Positions 6,933 through 14,042 of a stretch of 15,305 nucleotides of DNA are shown here, piece by piece. The notes beneath the pieces were generated by a model. That model saw only the letters and a program-made list of their open reading frames with translations, did not search any database and was not told where the DNA came from. Positions within the stretch are counted from its first letter, which is position 1, and the number at the start of each line of letters is the position of its first letter. Origin of the DNA: Bacteroidota bacterium (GTDB lineage Bacteria; Bacteroidota; Bacteroidia; Bacteroidales; VadinHA17); assembly GCA_015222065.1 (NCBI GenBank), contig JADFUQ010000050.1, positions 1-15,305 of the forward strand, in the 5' to 3' direction. Position numbers and translations under genes: made by a program.

Positions 6933-7838
6933 ATGAATTTAACTGAGTTAGTACAAAGCAGCGGCTGGAAAAACTTTATGTCAAAACTTTATGGATTTGG
7001 GGCATCAGTTGTAATTGTTGGTGCACTTTTCAAAATTCAACACTGGGCCCTCGCCGGAACGTTGTTGACAGCTGGACTTCTTACCGAAGCAACCATTTTC
7101 TTCTTTTCAGCTTTCGAACCACTTCATGAAGAGGTTGACTGGACTCTTGTCTATCCTGAATTAGCAGGAATGGAGGAGGATGAAGAACTTGATCAAATCC
7201 CAGCTTCTTTTAGCAGAGGAAGCAGTTCTGCTTTAGAAAAGTTTGATACTCTTCTTGAGCAAGGAGAAATTACTCCTGATCTTTTTAATAAGCTTGGAAA
7301 AGGGCTTAGTAAACTTAATGAAACTACCGAGAGACTATCTGATATATCTAATGCTGGAGTAGCAACAAACGATTATGTAAATCATATTAAACAAGCTTCT
7401 ACAGCCATTGACTCTTATACGGAATCATATGTTAAATCAACCGAAGAGTTAAAAGAATCTGTCACCAGACTCTCCGGGTCATATGACAAAACAGCTAACC
7501 TGATAACAGAATCAGGGAGTAATTATCAGCAATTATCCGAATCCTTCTCACTTATTGAAAATGGTAGTAAATCATATGGCGAACAACTTGAATCTCTTAA
7601 CAAAAATATGTCTGCTTTAAATGCAGTTTATGAGCTTCAATTGCAGGGAACCGATGGTCATCTCAAAACCTCTGACGCTCTCTATAAAAACCTTGATGAA
7701 ATGATGATTAATTTGCGAGATACTGCCGAAGATACTAAGAAATATCGCGAAGAAGTTTCAAAACTTGGCGACAACCTGTCTGCCCTGAATACAATATACG
7801 GCAATATGTTATCGGCTATGAACGTAATGGGTAAATAG
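6933..7838 (+). CDS. gldL: T9SS inner-membrane motor protein GldL/PorL
   Basis: The 301-aa product is GldL/PorL, the proton-motive-force-using inner-membrane partner of GldM. Two N-terminal membrane helices (about residues 18-33 and 39-60) are joined by FKIQHW, followed by the hallmark LLTEATIFFFSAFEP. Glu52 and Glu62 have the 10-residue spacing of the two conserved glutamates described in Flavobacterium GldL (Glu49 and Glu59). The rest is a hydrophilic, Ser/Leu/Glu-rich, probably helical cytoplasmic region. At 301 aa it is close to P. gingivalis PorL and much longer than F. johnsoniae GldL (about 215 aa). A motif of the form LxxNxSALNxxYxxxL appears twice in this tail (residues 222-237 and 278-293). 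The gene sits 36 bp after gldK and 40 bp before gldM. Confidence 0.95.
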   Translation: MNLTELVQSSGWKNFMSKLYGFGASVVIVGALFKIQHWALAGTLLTAGLLTEATIFFFSAFEPLHEEVDWTLVYPELAGMEEDEELDQIPASFSRGSSSALEKFDTLLEQGEITPDLFNKLGKGLSKLNETTERLSDISNAGVATNDYVNHIKQASTAIDSYTESYVKSTEELKESVTRLSGSYDKTANLITESGSNYQQLSESFSLIENGSKSYGEQLESLNKNMSALNAVYELQLQGTDGHLKTSDALYKNLDEMMINLRDTAEDTKKYREEVSKLGDNLSALNTIYGNMLSAMNVMGK

Positions 7839-7878
7839 TACTATATTTGTTTTTAATTATAAACTTCATCCCTGAATT

Positions 7879-9519
7879 ATGGCTCACGGAAAAGAAACCC
7901 CAAGACAAAAAATGATTGGTATGATGTATTTGATACTTACAGCATTGCTTGCGCTGAATGTATCAAAAGAAGCCGTGGAAGCTTTTAAACTTGTTGACAA
8001 AAGTCTTACTGAAACAACTTCCAATTTTAGCAGTAAAAATAATTTGATCTACCAGGAATTCGATCAGGCTGCTAGTGAAAATCCACAAAAAGCAGGCCCC
8101 TGGAAAAACATTGCATACGAGGTTAAGGAACGTGCTAACGAGATGTATGATTATTTACAGGATTTAAAAATCGAGATTATTCAAACAGCCGAAGGAAAAG
8201 ATAGTGAGGCCCTTACACCAGAAGGAGAAATCATTGTCGATAATATCCAGAAAATTGACGAGAACAATGTTCCTTCACAGATACTTGTCGGAGCAGACCA
8301 GAATGGAAAGGCATTTGACCTGAAAGCTGCAATTGAAGAATACCGTATATTTTTACTGGATATAATTGGAAATAAGAATATTAGTGCCTCAAATTCAATC
8401 GAATCCGGTCTTAATACAGACGATCCTGTAATTAAAGGAGAAAAGGAGCTTTGGGTTAATCATATGTTTCAGGCATCACCGCTTATTGCTTCAATTACCT
8501 TGTTATCCAAATTACAAAGCGACATTAGGAATTCTGAAGCTGAAACTCTTAATTTCCTTTATCAGCAAATTGACGCCGGGGCTTTTAAATTTAATAAACT
8601 GGTCCCAACGGTAATTACTAATTCGAACTATATTATGAGAGGTAACGAATACCAGGCTGAGGTATTCATTGCTGCCACAGATACAACTCAACAACCTGAA
8701 GTTTTAGTTGGTAAATATGAAACTACTGTTAATGCCAGTGGAATTGAGGAATATCGTATGATCGGTAGTAATTATGAAACATTAACTGTTGATGAACGCG
8801 GACGTGGAATATACAAGATAAAACCTACTGTTCTTGGAGATAAAACCTGGGGTGGTCTTATTCAAATGAAAGCCCCTGATGGAAATATAGTTAGTTATCC
8901 TTTCGAAGAAAAATATACAGTGGCACCACCCAATGTAGTAGTTTCTCCCACTGCGATGAATGTTTTCTATGTTGGTGTACAAAATCCTGTTGATATTTCC
9001 GTCTCCGGTGCAGCCTCTGATAAAACATTTGCCTCTATGACAAACGGCACAATAAAAAGGGGAACTACCAGGAAGTTTCGTGGTTCATTTATTGCAAGTC
9101 CGAGAACTCCGGGGAAAATGGCCAATGTTACAGTTACAGCAGAAATTAATGGTATAAGACGGTCATTTGCACCCCTCCCTTTCAGGGTAGAAACAGTACC
9201 TAACCCTGTGGCAAAAGTTGGTGGTAAAAACAGCGGGGCAATTGCAAAATCAATGCTAAGTGCCCAGGTGGCAGTTTTTGCTGAACTGGAAAATTTCCTG
9301 TTCGATATACATTATGATGTCACCGCCTTTACAATTGAAATAAACGACCGTGGGTTTGCCGTTACCGAACCATCAAAAAGCAATAGAATTACAGTACCCC
9401 AGAAAAGCTTAATTAACAGATTAAAGAGAAATGATCGTGTTGTATTTACCGATATTAAAGCAGTTGGACCCGATGGTCGTCAAAGGTCACTTCCTCCAAT
9501 TGTTCTGAGAATTGAATAA
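7879..9519 (+). CDS. gldM: T9SS periplasm-spanning protein GldM/PorM
   Basis: The 546-aa product is GldM/PorM. It is anchored in the inner membrane by one helix, spans the periplasm as a dimer of four domains, and passes motion from GldL to the GldK-GldN ring. The N-terminus shows the near-invariant TPRQKMIGMMYLILTALLAL motif (transmembrane helix about residues 11-28) followed by NVSKEAVEAF. Downstream blocks typical of the family include YEVKERANEM, FKFNKLVPTVI, VSPTAMNVFYVGVQNPVDIS and, near the C-terminus, AELENFLFDIHYDVTAFTI. The length is normal for the family. It starts 40 bp after gldL and ends 19 bp before the gldN ATG, so co-transcription and perhaps translational coupling are likely. 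Confidence 0.96.
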   Translation: MAHGKETPRQKMIGMMYLILTALLALNVSKEAVEAFKLVDKSLTETTSNFSSKNNLIYQEFDQAASENPQKAGPWKNIAYEVKERANEMYDYLQDLKIEIIQTAEGKDSEALTPEGEIIVDNIQKIDENNVPSQILVGADQNGKAFDLKAAIEEYRIFLLDIIGNKNISASNSIESGLNTDDPVIKGEKELWVNHMFQASPLIASITLLSKLQSDIRNSEAETLNFLYQQIDAGAFKFNKLVPTVITNSNYIMRGNEYQAEVFIAATDTTQQPEVLVGKYETTVNASGIEEYRMIGSNYETLTVDERGRGIYKIKPTVLGDKTWGGLIQMKAPDGNIVSYPFEEKYTVAPPNVVVSPTAMNVFYVGVQNPVDISVSGAASDKTFASMTNGTIKRGTTRKFRGSFIASPRTPGKMANVTVTAEINGIRRSFAPLPFRVETVPNPVAKVGGKNSGAIAKSMLSAQVAVFAELENFLFDIHYDVTAFTIEINDRGFAVTEPSKSNRITVPQKSLINRLKRNDRVVFTDIKAVGPDGRQRSLPPIVLRIE

Positions 9520-9538
9520 CAATAAACTTATTTTCGAT

Positions 9539-10396
9539 ATGAAAAAACATAGAATAATAATTCCCGGAATACTTTTTCTAAGTATTTTATTCGCTTCTAC
9601 TCTGAAACTTTCAGCACAGGAATCCGCTGCACGTATAAAAGGCTTATATGATAAAGATATTATGGAAAAAACACCAATTCCTTACTCTCACCTCCGTGAA
9701 GCAGATGTTATGTGGTCAAAAAAGATATGGAGGGTGATCGACCTTAGAAAAAAAATGAATCAACCTTTGTACTTCCCTATTGATCCAATTGGTGATCGTG
9801 TAAATCTTATACATATAATTCTCGCTGAAATTAAGTCGGGAACAGTAAATGCTTACGACGCCGATGTAGGTGATGATATGACCGTTAAGATCACACAGGC
9901 TGATATAGACAGGAAAATGGGAGCTGAATCTGACTCAACAAGTATCCAAATAGCCCCTGGTGTTTATCGGGATACTATAATTGTTAATGAACCAAGCCCT
10001 GAAGATGTTAAGCAGATCCATATTCAGGAAGAGTGGTTCTTTGATAAAAAACACTCCCGGATGGATGTCAGAATCCTTGGAATAATGCCAATCCGGCATT
10101 ATTATGACAGTGAACTTGGTGAATTTAAAAAATCAAGAATATGCTGGATTTATTATCCTGATTTCAGGAATACCTTTGCAAATCATGAAATTTTTAATTC
10201 CAATAATGACGCTCATCGGATTTCTTTTGACGATTTCTTTATACAAAGAAGATTCTCCAGCACAATCATTGCGGAATCAAATGTTTACAATAACCGACAG
10301 ATAAGTGATTATGAAACAGGGAAAGATGCGCTAATTGAAGCACAACGTATAAAAGAATGGTTATTCAACTTTGAACATGATCTCTGGGAATACTAA
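9539..10396 (+). CDS. gldN: T9SS periplasmic protein GldN/PorN
   Basis: The 285-aa product is GldN/PorN, the periplasmic partner that forms the T9SS ring with the GldK lipoprotein. I chose the ATG at 9539, giving MKKHRIIIPGILFLSILFAS and a cleavage site after SAQ, a clean Sec signal peptide. An in-frame TTG at 9512 would overlap the gldM stop and prepend nine polar residues. The family block PIPYSHLREADVMWSKKIW leads into RVIDLRKKMNQPLYFP and is followed by EEWFFDKKHSRMDVRILGI and RICWIYYPDFR. It is the last gene of the operon, and a hairpin terminator lies about 95 bp downstream. The porP-gldKLMN order makes the assignment secure. Confidence 0.95.
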   Translation: MKKHRIIIPGILFLSILFASTLKLSAQESAARIKGLYDKDIMEKTPIPYSHLREADVMWSKKIWRVIDLRKKMNQPLYFPIDPIGDRVNLIHIILAEIKSGTVNAYDADVGDDMTVKITQADIDRKMGAESDSTSIQIAPGVYRDTIIVNEPSPEDVKQIHIQEEWFFDKKHSRMDVRILGIMPIRHYYDSELGEFKKSRICWIYYPDFRNTFANHEIFNSNNDAHRISFDDFFIQRRFSSTIIAESNVYNNRQISDYETGKDALIEAQRIKEWLFNFEHDLWEY

Positions 10397-10407
10397 TCTT
10401 TAATAAT

Positions 10408-10435
10408 CAGTCGGCAGTCAACAGCCGGCAGTCAG
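10408..10435. repeat. Heptad array, CAGTCNN (site 2)
   Basis: Four 7-nt units (CAGTCGG type, one with CAGCCGG) begin 12 bp after the gldN stop codon. This is the same family and the same 12-bp distance as the array after topA. It lies between gldN and its terminator, so it is probably in the 3' untranslated end of the T9SS transcript. Confidence 0.8.
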
Positions 10436-10461
10436 TCAACAAGTAAGCAAATAGTAATAAA

Positions 10462-10485
10462 CATTTATTCATTTTATCATTCCAA
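10462..10485. repeat. Short octad array, CATTYTAT-like
   Basis: About three 8-nt units (CATTTATT, CATTTTAT, CATTCCAA) lie just before the terminator hairpin. They belong to the octad family found in front of topA and mlaE. Confidence 0.5.
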
Positions 10486-10490
10486 ACTTA

Positions 10491-10516
10491 AGACACTGCA
10501 AAAGTGTCTTTTTTTT
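10491..10516 (+). terminator. Intrinsic terminator of the T9SS operon
   Basis: A perfect 7-bp stem AGACACT / AGTGTCT (10491-10497 and 10503-10509) with loop GCAAA is followed by an 8-T run (10509-10516). The T run overlaps the TAA stop of the convergent - strand gene. On the - strand the stem is followed by only a weak T-rich stretch, so the terminator mainly serves the + strand. Confidence 0.8.
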
Positions 10517-11606
10517 ATATATACTCATTCCCTTTGCTGAGCTTTATGTCATTTACAAATTGCTTGATTTTCTGTTCGTCTTTTTTCTTGCAGACAAGAA
10601 GTATATCATCTGTATCAACAACAATATAATCTTCCAAACCCTGCAATACAACAAACTTATCACCCGATACTTTCACAATAGATCCTTTAACATCATAATC
10701 GAAAATATTTTGTCCGGTTATTGTATTTTTATTCTTGCCCTTTTTTAATTTATCGTACAGCGAACCCCAGGTACCAAGATCTGACCAGCCAAAATCAGAA
10801 CATAATACATATACATTATCTGCCTTTTCCATTATGCCATAATCGATGGAAATGTTTTTGCATTTTGAATATGTTTTAAGAATAAATTCGTTTTCTTTAT
10901 CAGTATTAAAAAAACTAATTCCTTCCCTGAATATACTATCAACTTCATATAAGTGTTTGTAAAATGCATTCATTATTGAATTGAGCGACCAGATAAAAAT
11001 CCCGGAGTTCCAATAAAACTCACCACTTTCATAAAAAACCTTAGCCAACTCATAATCAGGTTTTTCAGTAAATGTTTTAACTTTATTAAGGTTGTTTTTT
11101 GTGCCTGCTACTTCCCCCTTTGAAATCTGAATATATCCGTAACCTGTTTCAGGCCTGTCAGGTTTTATTCCAAGTGTTAATAATACATCCCGGTTTCTGA
11201 CAAACTTAAAACCCTCTTTTATCCTGTCTTTGAACTCTTTTTCCTTTTGTATAAAATGGTCAGAAGGTGCAACAACAATACAAGCGCCAGGATTTATTTC
11301 GTTTATCTTATAATTTGCATAAGCTATACAGGGGGCAGTGTTTTTCCTCAATGGTTCAAGCAGAATATTGGATGGTTTTATCCCGGGAAGTTGCTCCAGA
11401 ACAAGTTCCTTATAGTCTGCATTAGTTACGATCAGAATATTTTCTTTAGTACAAATATCAGCAAACCTGTCAAATGTTTGTTGAAGAAGTGTCTTTCCTA
11501 TTCCCAGAATATCAAGAAATTGTTTTGGTTTTTGTGTGCGACTATAAGGCCAAAACCTGCTTCCTATCCCTCCAGCCATAATCACACAATAATTGTTCTT
11601 ATCCAT
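10515..11606 (-). CDS. manC: Mannose-1-phosphate guanylyltransferase
   Basis: The 363-aa product belongs to the mannose-1-phosphate guanylyltransferase family, which makes GDP-mannose from mannose-1-phosphate and GTP for surface glycans. The nucleotidyltransferase signature is AGGIGSRFWPYSRTQKPKQF (residues 11-30), with Arg17 and Lys28 at the expected positions. VAPSDHFIQ provides the metal-binding Asp region, and FTEKPDYELA and FYWNSGIFIW are further family blocks. The length corresponds to the single-domain form without the C-terminal phosphomannose isomerase domain. It is convergent with gldN, its stop touching that operon's terminator, and divergent from mlaE. A link with T9SS cargo glycan synthesis would be speculation. 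A different sugar nucleotide specificity is possible but less likely. Confidence 0.92.
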   Translation of the reverse strand: MDKNNYCVIMAGGIGSRFWPYSRTQKPKQFLDILGIGKTLLQQTFDRFADICTKENILIVTNADYKELVLEQLPGIKPSNILLEPLRKNTAPCIAYANYKINEINPGACIVVAPSDHFIQKEKEFKDRIKEGFKFVRNRDVLLTLGIKPDRPETGYGYIQISKGEVAGTKNNLNKVKTFTEKPDYELAKVFYESGEFYWNSGIFIWSLNSIMNAFYKHLYEVDSIFREGISFFNTDKENEFILKTYSKCKNISIDYGIMEKADNVYVLCSDFGWSDLGTWGSLYDKLKKGKNKNTITGQNIFDYDVKGSIVKVSGDKFVVLQGLEDYIVVDTDDILLVCKKKDEQKIKQFVNDIKLSKGNEYI

Positions 11607-11744
11607 AATCTACATTTTTTCAGTTTCAATTTACTAAATATTTTCCTATTAAGTGAAATATTTAACAAAATAGTTTGATTAGAAGATATCATCTGATTAT
11701 CTTCCGGTAAATCAATAATATTTATGATATTTGTATTCATATTA

Positions 11745-11778
11745 GTAAGGTGAGTAGTTGAGTAAGGTGAGTAGTTGA
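11745..11778. repeat. 17-nt tandem repeat x2
   Basis: GTAAGGTGAGTAGTTGA occurs twice, perfectly, followed by a decaying third unit starting GTAAGGAAGAATAAAGA. The unit length equals that of the repeat set at 433-511, although the sequence differs. Confidence 0.8.
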
Positions 11779-11795
11779 GTAAGGAAGAATAAAGA

Positions 11796-11823
11796 GTTCA
11801 AAGCTCAAAGTTCAGGATTCAAA
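11796..11823. repeat. Heptad array, RTTCAAA-like, four units
   Basis: Four degenerate 7-nt units (GTTCAAA, GCTCAAA, then two variants) span 28 nt. The phase continues without a break through GACCTTA into the ACTCGTA array that follows. Confidence 0.65.
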
Positions 11824-11830
11824 GACCTTA

Positions 11831-11858
11831 ACTCGTAACTCGTAACACGAAACTCGTA
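11831..11858. repeat. Heptad array, ACTCGTA, four units
   Basis: Three perfect ACTCGTA units and one ACACGAA occupy 28 nt. They are in register with the TTCAAAG-like array before them, so 11796-11858 is a chain of nine heptads of two sequence families. Confidence 0.8.
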
Positions 11859-11867
11859 ACATTTTAG

Positions 11868-11907
11868 TCATTTTATCATTTACTCATTTAATCATTTATT
11901 CATTTAG
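11868..11907. repeat. Octad array, TCATTTAN, five units
   Basis: Five 8-nt units TCATTTWN (first TCATTTTA, last TCATTTAG) end 28 bp before the mlaE ATG, in the probable mRNA leader. The family is shared with the array before topA. Confidence 0.75.
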
Positions 11908-11935
11908 ACACTGAATAGTTACGAAAATTTAAAGT

Positions 11936-12676
11936 ATGCAGTTTTTTTACCACTTTGGAAAATATTTTATCCTGCTGACAAAGGTTTTCTCAAAACCTGA
12001 AAAGAGTAAAATATACTATAACCAAACCCTTAAAGAACTTATTAGTTTGGGAGTCAATTCTATTGGTATTGTTATTATTATATCCGCCTTTACCGGTGCA
12101 GTAATAACTTTACAAACAGCTTACAATACTGAAAATCCTTTTTACCCAATGTACCTGATAGGACTGATGGCACGCGATACTATTATCCTGGAGTTTTCAT
12201 CTACTATGGTAGGATTAATCCTCGCAGGAAAAATCGGATCTAATATAGCCTCAGAGATAGGGACTATGAGGATAACAGAGCAAATTGACGCCCTCGAAAT
12301 TATGGGTGTGAACTCCGCTAGCTATCTTATCCTTCCTAAGATAATTGCATCTGTTCTTTTTAATCCCCTGCTCACCATGATAAGTATAGTTATTGGGGTG
12401 TTTGGTGGCTGGATTGCCGGAACAGCAACAGGTGTAGTGTCATCTGAAGATTATATATATGGTATTCAGTTTGCATTTATCCCATTTTATGTAACATACG
12501 CTCTTATTAAAGCTGTATTCTACGCTTTTATTATAACATCTGTTTCTTCATATTATGGATATTTTGTCAGGGGTGGAGCACTGGAAGTGGGACGTTCCAG
12601 CACAAAAGCAGTTGTTTACAGCTGTATATTAATATTACTTTGCGATGTAATCCTTACCCAACTGTTATTATCATGA
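11936..12676 (+). CDS. mlaE: MlaE-family ABC transporter permease
   Basis: The 246-aa product is an MlaE/YrbE-family permease, the inner-membrane subunit of MCE-type transporters that move phospholipid or other lipids between membranes. The family signature SEIGTMRITEQIDALEIMGV (residues 106-125) is intact. An N-terminal amphipathic segment precedes about five hydrophobic segments, for example VNSIGIVIIISAFTGAVITL, TMVGLILAGKI, LLTMISIVIGVFGGWIAG and VYSCILILLCDVILTQLLL. Length is normal. The stop TGA overlaps the ATG of the ATPase gene by four bases (ATGA), which suggests translational coupling. The MCE substrate-binding protein (MlaD type) is not in this window. The transported lipid cannot be told from sequence. 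Confidence 0.92.
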   Translation: MQFFYHFGKYFILLTKVFSKPEKSKIYYNQTLKELISLGVNSIGIVIIISAFTGAVITLQTAYNTENPFYPMYLIGLMARDTIILEFSSTMVGLILAGKIGSNIASEIGTMRITEQIDALEIMGVNSASYLILPKIIASVLFNPLLTMISIVIGVFGGWIAGTATGVVSSEDYIYGIQFAFIPFYVTYALIKAVFYAFIITSVSSYYGYFVRGGALEVGRSSTKAVVYSCILILLCDVILTQLLLS

Positions 12677-13425
12677 TAAAGGTAAATCATATATGGAAAT
12701 CTTTTGACCGTCAAACTGTTCTTAAAGATATCAGTGTTGAATTTGAAAAGGGAAAAACAAATCTTATTATCGGTCAGAGTGGTTCAGGAAAAACTGTTCT
12801 TCTAAAGTCAATAGTTGGTTTACTTGATATAGATAAGGGTGAGATCAAATATGACAATATTGTTTACAACAAACTTAATTTTAGAAAAAAGAAGGAAATT
12901 AGAAAAAAAATTGGGATGCTATTCCAGGGAAGTGCCCTTTTCGACTCCTCTACTGTTGAGGAAAATGTTATCTACCCACTTGATATGTTCACAAACATGA
13001 GCTATAAAGAAAAAAGGGAGCGTGCTGATTTTTGTCTGAACAGGGTTAATATTTTAAACGCGAATCATCTCTACCCCTCTGAAATTAGTGGTGGAATGAA
13101 AAAGCGGGTTGCCATCGCCAGGGCCATAGTTCTTAATCCGGAATACCTTTTCTGTGATGAGCCTGATTCAGGATTAGACCCTATTACAACCCTGAGGATA
13201 AATAACCTGATCAAAGAAATTACCGATGAATTTAATACAATTACCATTGTAAATACCCATGATATGAATTCGGTAATGGAGTTTGGTGAAAAGATTGTTT
13301 TTATTCACATGGGACAAAAATGGTGGGAAGGCACAAATAAAGATATCCTTCATACAGATAACGAAAAATTAAACGATTTTGTTTTTGCAAACCATATGGC
13401 AAAACGTTTGAAACAAATTAAATAA
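12673..13425 (+). CDS. mlaF: MlaF-family ABC transporter ATP-binding protein
   Basis: The 250-aa ATPase partners the MlaE permease in lipid transport. Walker A is GQSGSGKT (residues 34-41), the ABC signature ISGGMKKR follows at 138-145, Walker B is YLFCDEP with Glu163 as the catalytic base, then the D-loop SGLD and switch His196 in NTHD. The ISGGM form of the signature, with Met in place of the usual Gln, is common in MlaF-type ATPases. The ATG at 12673 overlaps the mlaE stop and gives a standard start MIKVNHIWKSFD; a TTG at 12640 would prepend 11 residues inside mlaE. No terminator hairpin is evident after the stop. Confidence 0.93.
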   Translation: MIKVNHIWKSFDRQTVLKDISVEFEKGKTNLIIGQSGSGKTVLLKSIVGLLDIDKGEIKYDNIVYNKLNFRKKKEIRKKIGMLFQGSALFDSSTVEENVIYPLDMFTNMSYKEKRERADFCLNRVNILNANHLYPSEISGGMKKRVAIARAIVLNPEYLFCDEPDSGLDPITTLRINNLIKEITDEFNTITIVNTHDMNSVMEFGEKIVFIHMGQKWWEGTNKDILHTDNEKLNDFVFANHMAKRLKQIK

Positions 13426-13503
13426 ATATAAATTTTTGTGGCTATTTAATGTCTTATATTTAGAATCTCTAAAATGACTATTTTCATTATATTTTGCATT
13501 ATT

Positions 13504-13531
13504 AAGTCTGCAGTCTACAGTCTTCAGTCGG
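13504..13531. repeat. Heptad array, CAGTCNN (site 3)
   Basis: Four 7-nt units (AAGTCTG then three CAGTCNN) occupy 28 nt, 79 bp after the mlaF stop. It is the same family as sites 1 and 2 and is matched by an inverted array at 13949-13976. Confidence 0.8.
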
Positions 13532-13608
13532 CAATTTGAAAACTGGGCTATAATGTCAGCCCATAAAGTCAAACAAATTATGAATTAAATAACTCCCGTA
13601 CAGTCATG

Positions 13609-13664
13609 CCCTGTTAGATACTGCTTTGCAATTTCACAGGGTAAACTTCCCTACGGGGCAGGCA
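13609..13664. repeat. Dispersed intergenic element, copy B
   Basis: The stretch from CCCTGTTAGATACTG to TTCCCTACGGGGCAGGCA matches copy A (80-147) in the order of all its blocks. CCCTGT (13609-13614) pairs with ACAGGG (13636-13641). An outer CCCGTA (13595-13600) pairs with TACGGG (13652-13657), giving nested stems. ACAGTCAT lies just outside this copy, whereas it is internal in copy A. Confidence 0.5.
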
Positions 13665-13698
13665 AATGGTAAATAACAAATAGCAAATAACAAAATAC
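13664..13698. repeat. Heptad array, AAATARC
   Basis: Five 7-nt units (AAATGGT, AAATAAC, AAATAGC, AAATAAC, AAAATAC) directly follow dispersed-element copy B; AAATAAA follows as a weaker sixth. Confidence 0.7.
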
Positions 13699-13848
13699 AA
13701 ATAAATTCCAATTAACAAAAAAATAAAAATTCAAAACAGAATTTGCTAATACATTATTTTTTCTTTTTTTATTTTCTTTTTTTGAATTTTGAAACTTGAT
13801 ATTTATTTACTCACATAATAATTAATTTTCAAAGGTGTTCATGAGGTT

Positions 13849-13864
13849 TCCGCCAGCTGGTGGA
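13849..13864. repeat. GC-rich 16-nt near-palindrome
   Basis: TCCGCCAGCTGGTGGA differs from its reverse complement only at one symmetric pair, which would be a G-U pair in RNA. It is GC-rich within a strongly AT-rich gap. It could be a protein-binding site or a remnant of an intergenic repeat. Confidence 0.5.
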
Positions 13865-13948
13865 TCAGTTGTTATTTGATGCTTGTTTTTTGTGATTTTT
13901 ACTATTTATTATTGTGTTCTAATTGGTTGATTGCTATTTGCTTTCTTG

Positions 13949-13976
13949 CCGACTGTGGACTGCCGACTGTGGACTG
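13949..13976. repeat. Heptad array, CAGTCNN inverted (site 4)
   Basis: CCGACTGTGGACTG occurs twice in tandem, that is four heptads of the form NNGACTG, the reverse complement of the CAGTCNN family. It faces site 3 across about 417 bp. Confidence 0.8.
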
Positions 13977-14042
13977 ATTATTTACAATTTATTACGAAAT
14001 TTTTAATCTAAATTATTATCATACTTAAAAAATATATAACTT

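Larger units (their letters stand above)
11607..11935. other. Divergent intergenic region between manC and mlaE
   Basis: This 329-bp region must hold promoters for both genes. The manC-proximal part (11607-11744) is plain AT-rich sequence; the mlaE-proximal part (11745-11907) is almost wholly tandem arrays. I see no gene. Near-matches to the Bacteroidota -7 element exist (TATTTTG on the - strand near 11670, GATATTTG on the + strand near 11725), but none is convincing. Confidence 0.6.
13426..14042. other. Gene-free, repeat-rich region between mlaF and the PLP enzyme
   Basis: This 617-bp region holds no supportable gene. It contains inverted CAGTCNN arrays (13504-13531 and 13949-13976), a small hairpin TGGGCT / AGCCCA (13544-13549 and 13558-13563), dispersed-element copy B (13609-13664), an AAATARC heptad array (13664-13698), T-rich runs around 13760-13800 and a GC-rich near-palindrome (13849-13864). 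The promoter for the downstream gene probably lies in the plain AT-rich sequence 13977-14042. Confidence 0.65.

Noticed and set aside
11247..11678. 143-aa open frame on the + strand over the manC start
   Set aside because: It is antisense to the conserved N-terminal half of manC and has a composition typical of a shadow frame.
12640..12672. TTG start extending MlaF into mlaE
   Set aside because: The ATG at 12673 gives the standard family N-terminus and a typical ATGA overlap.
13504..13976. Insertion sequence between mlaF and the PLP enzyme
   Set aside because: There is no transposase frame and no clear target duplication; kept only as a weak non-coding module hypothesis.
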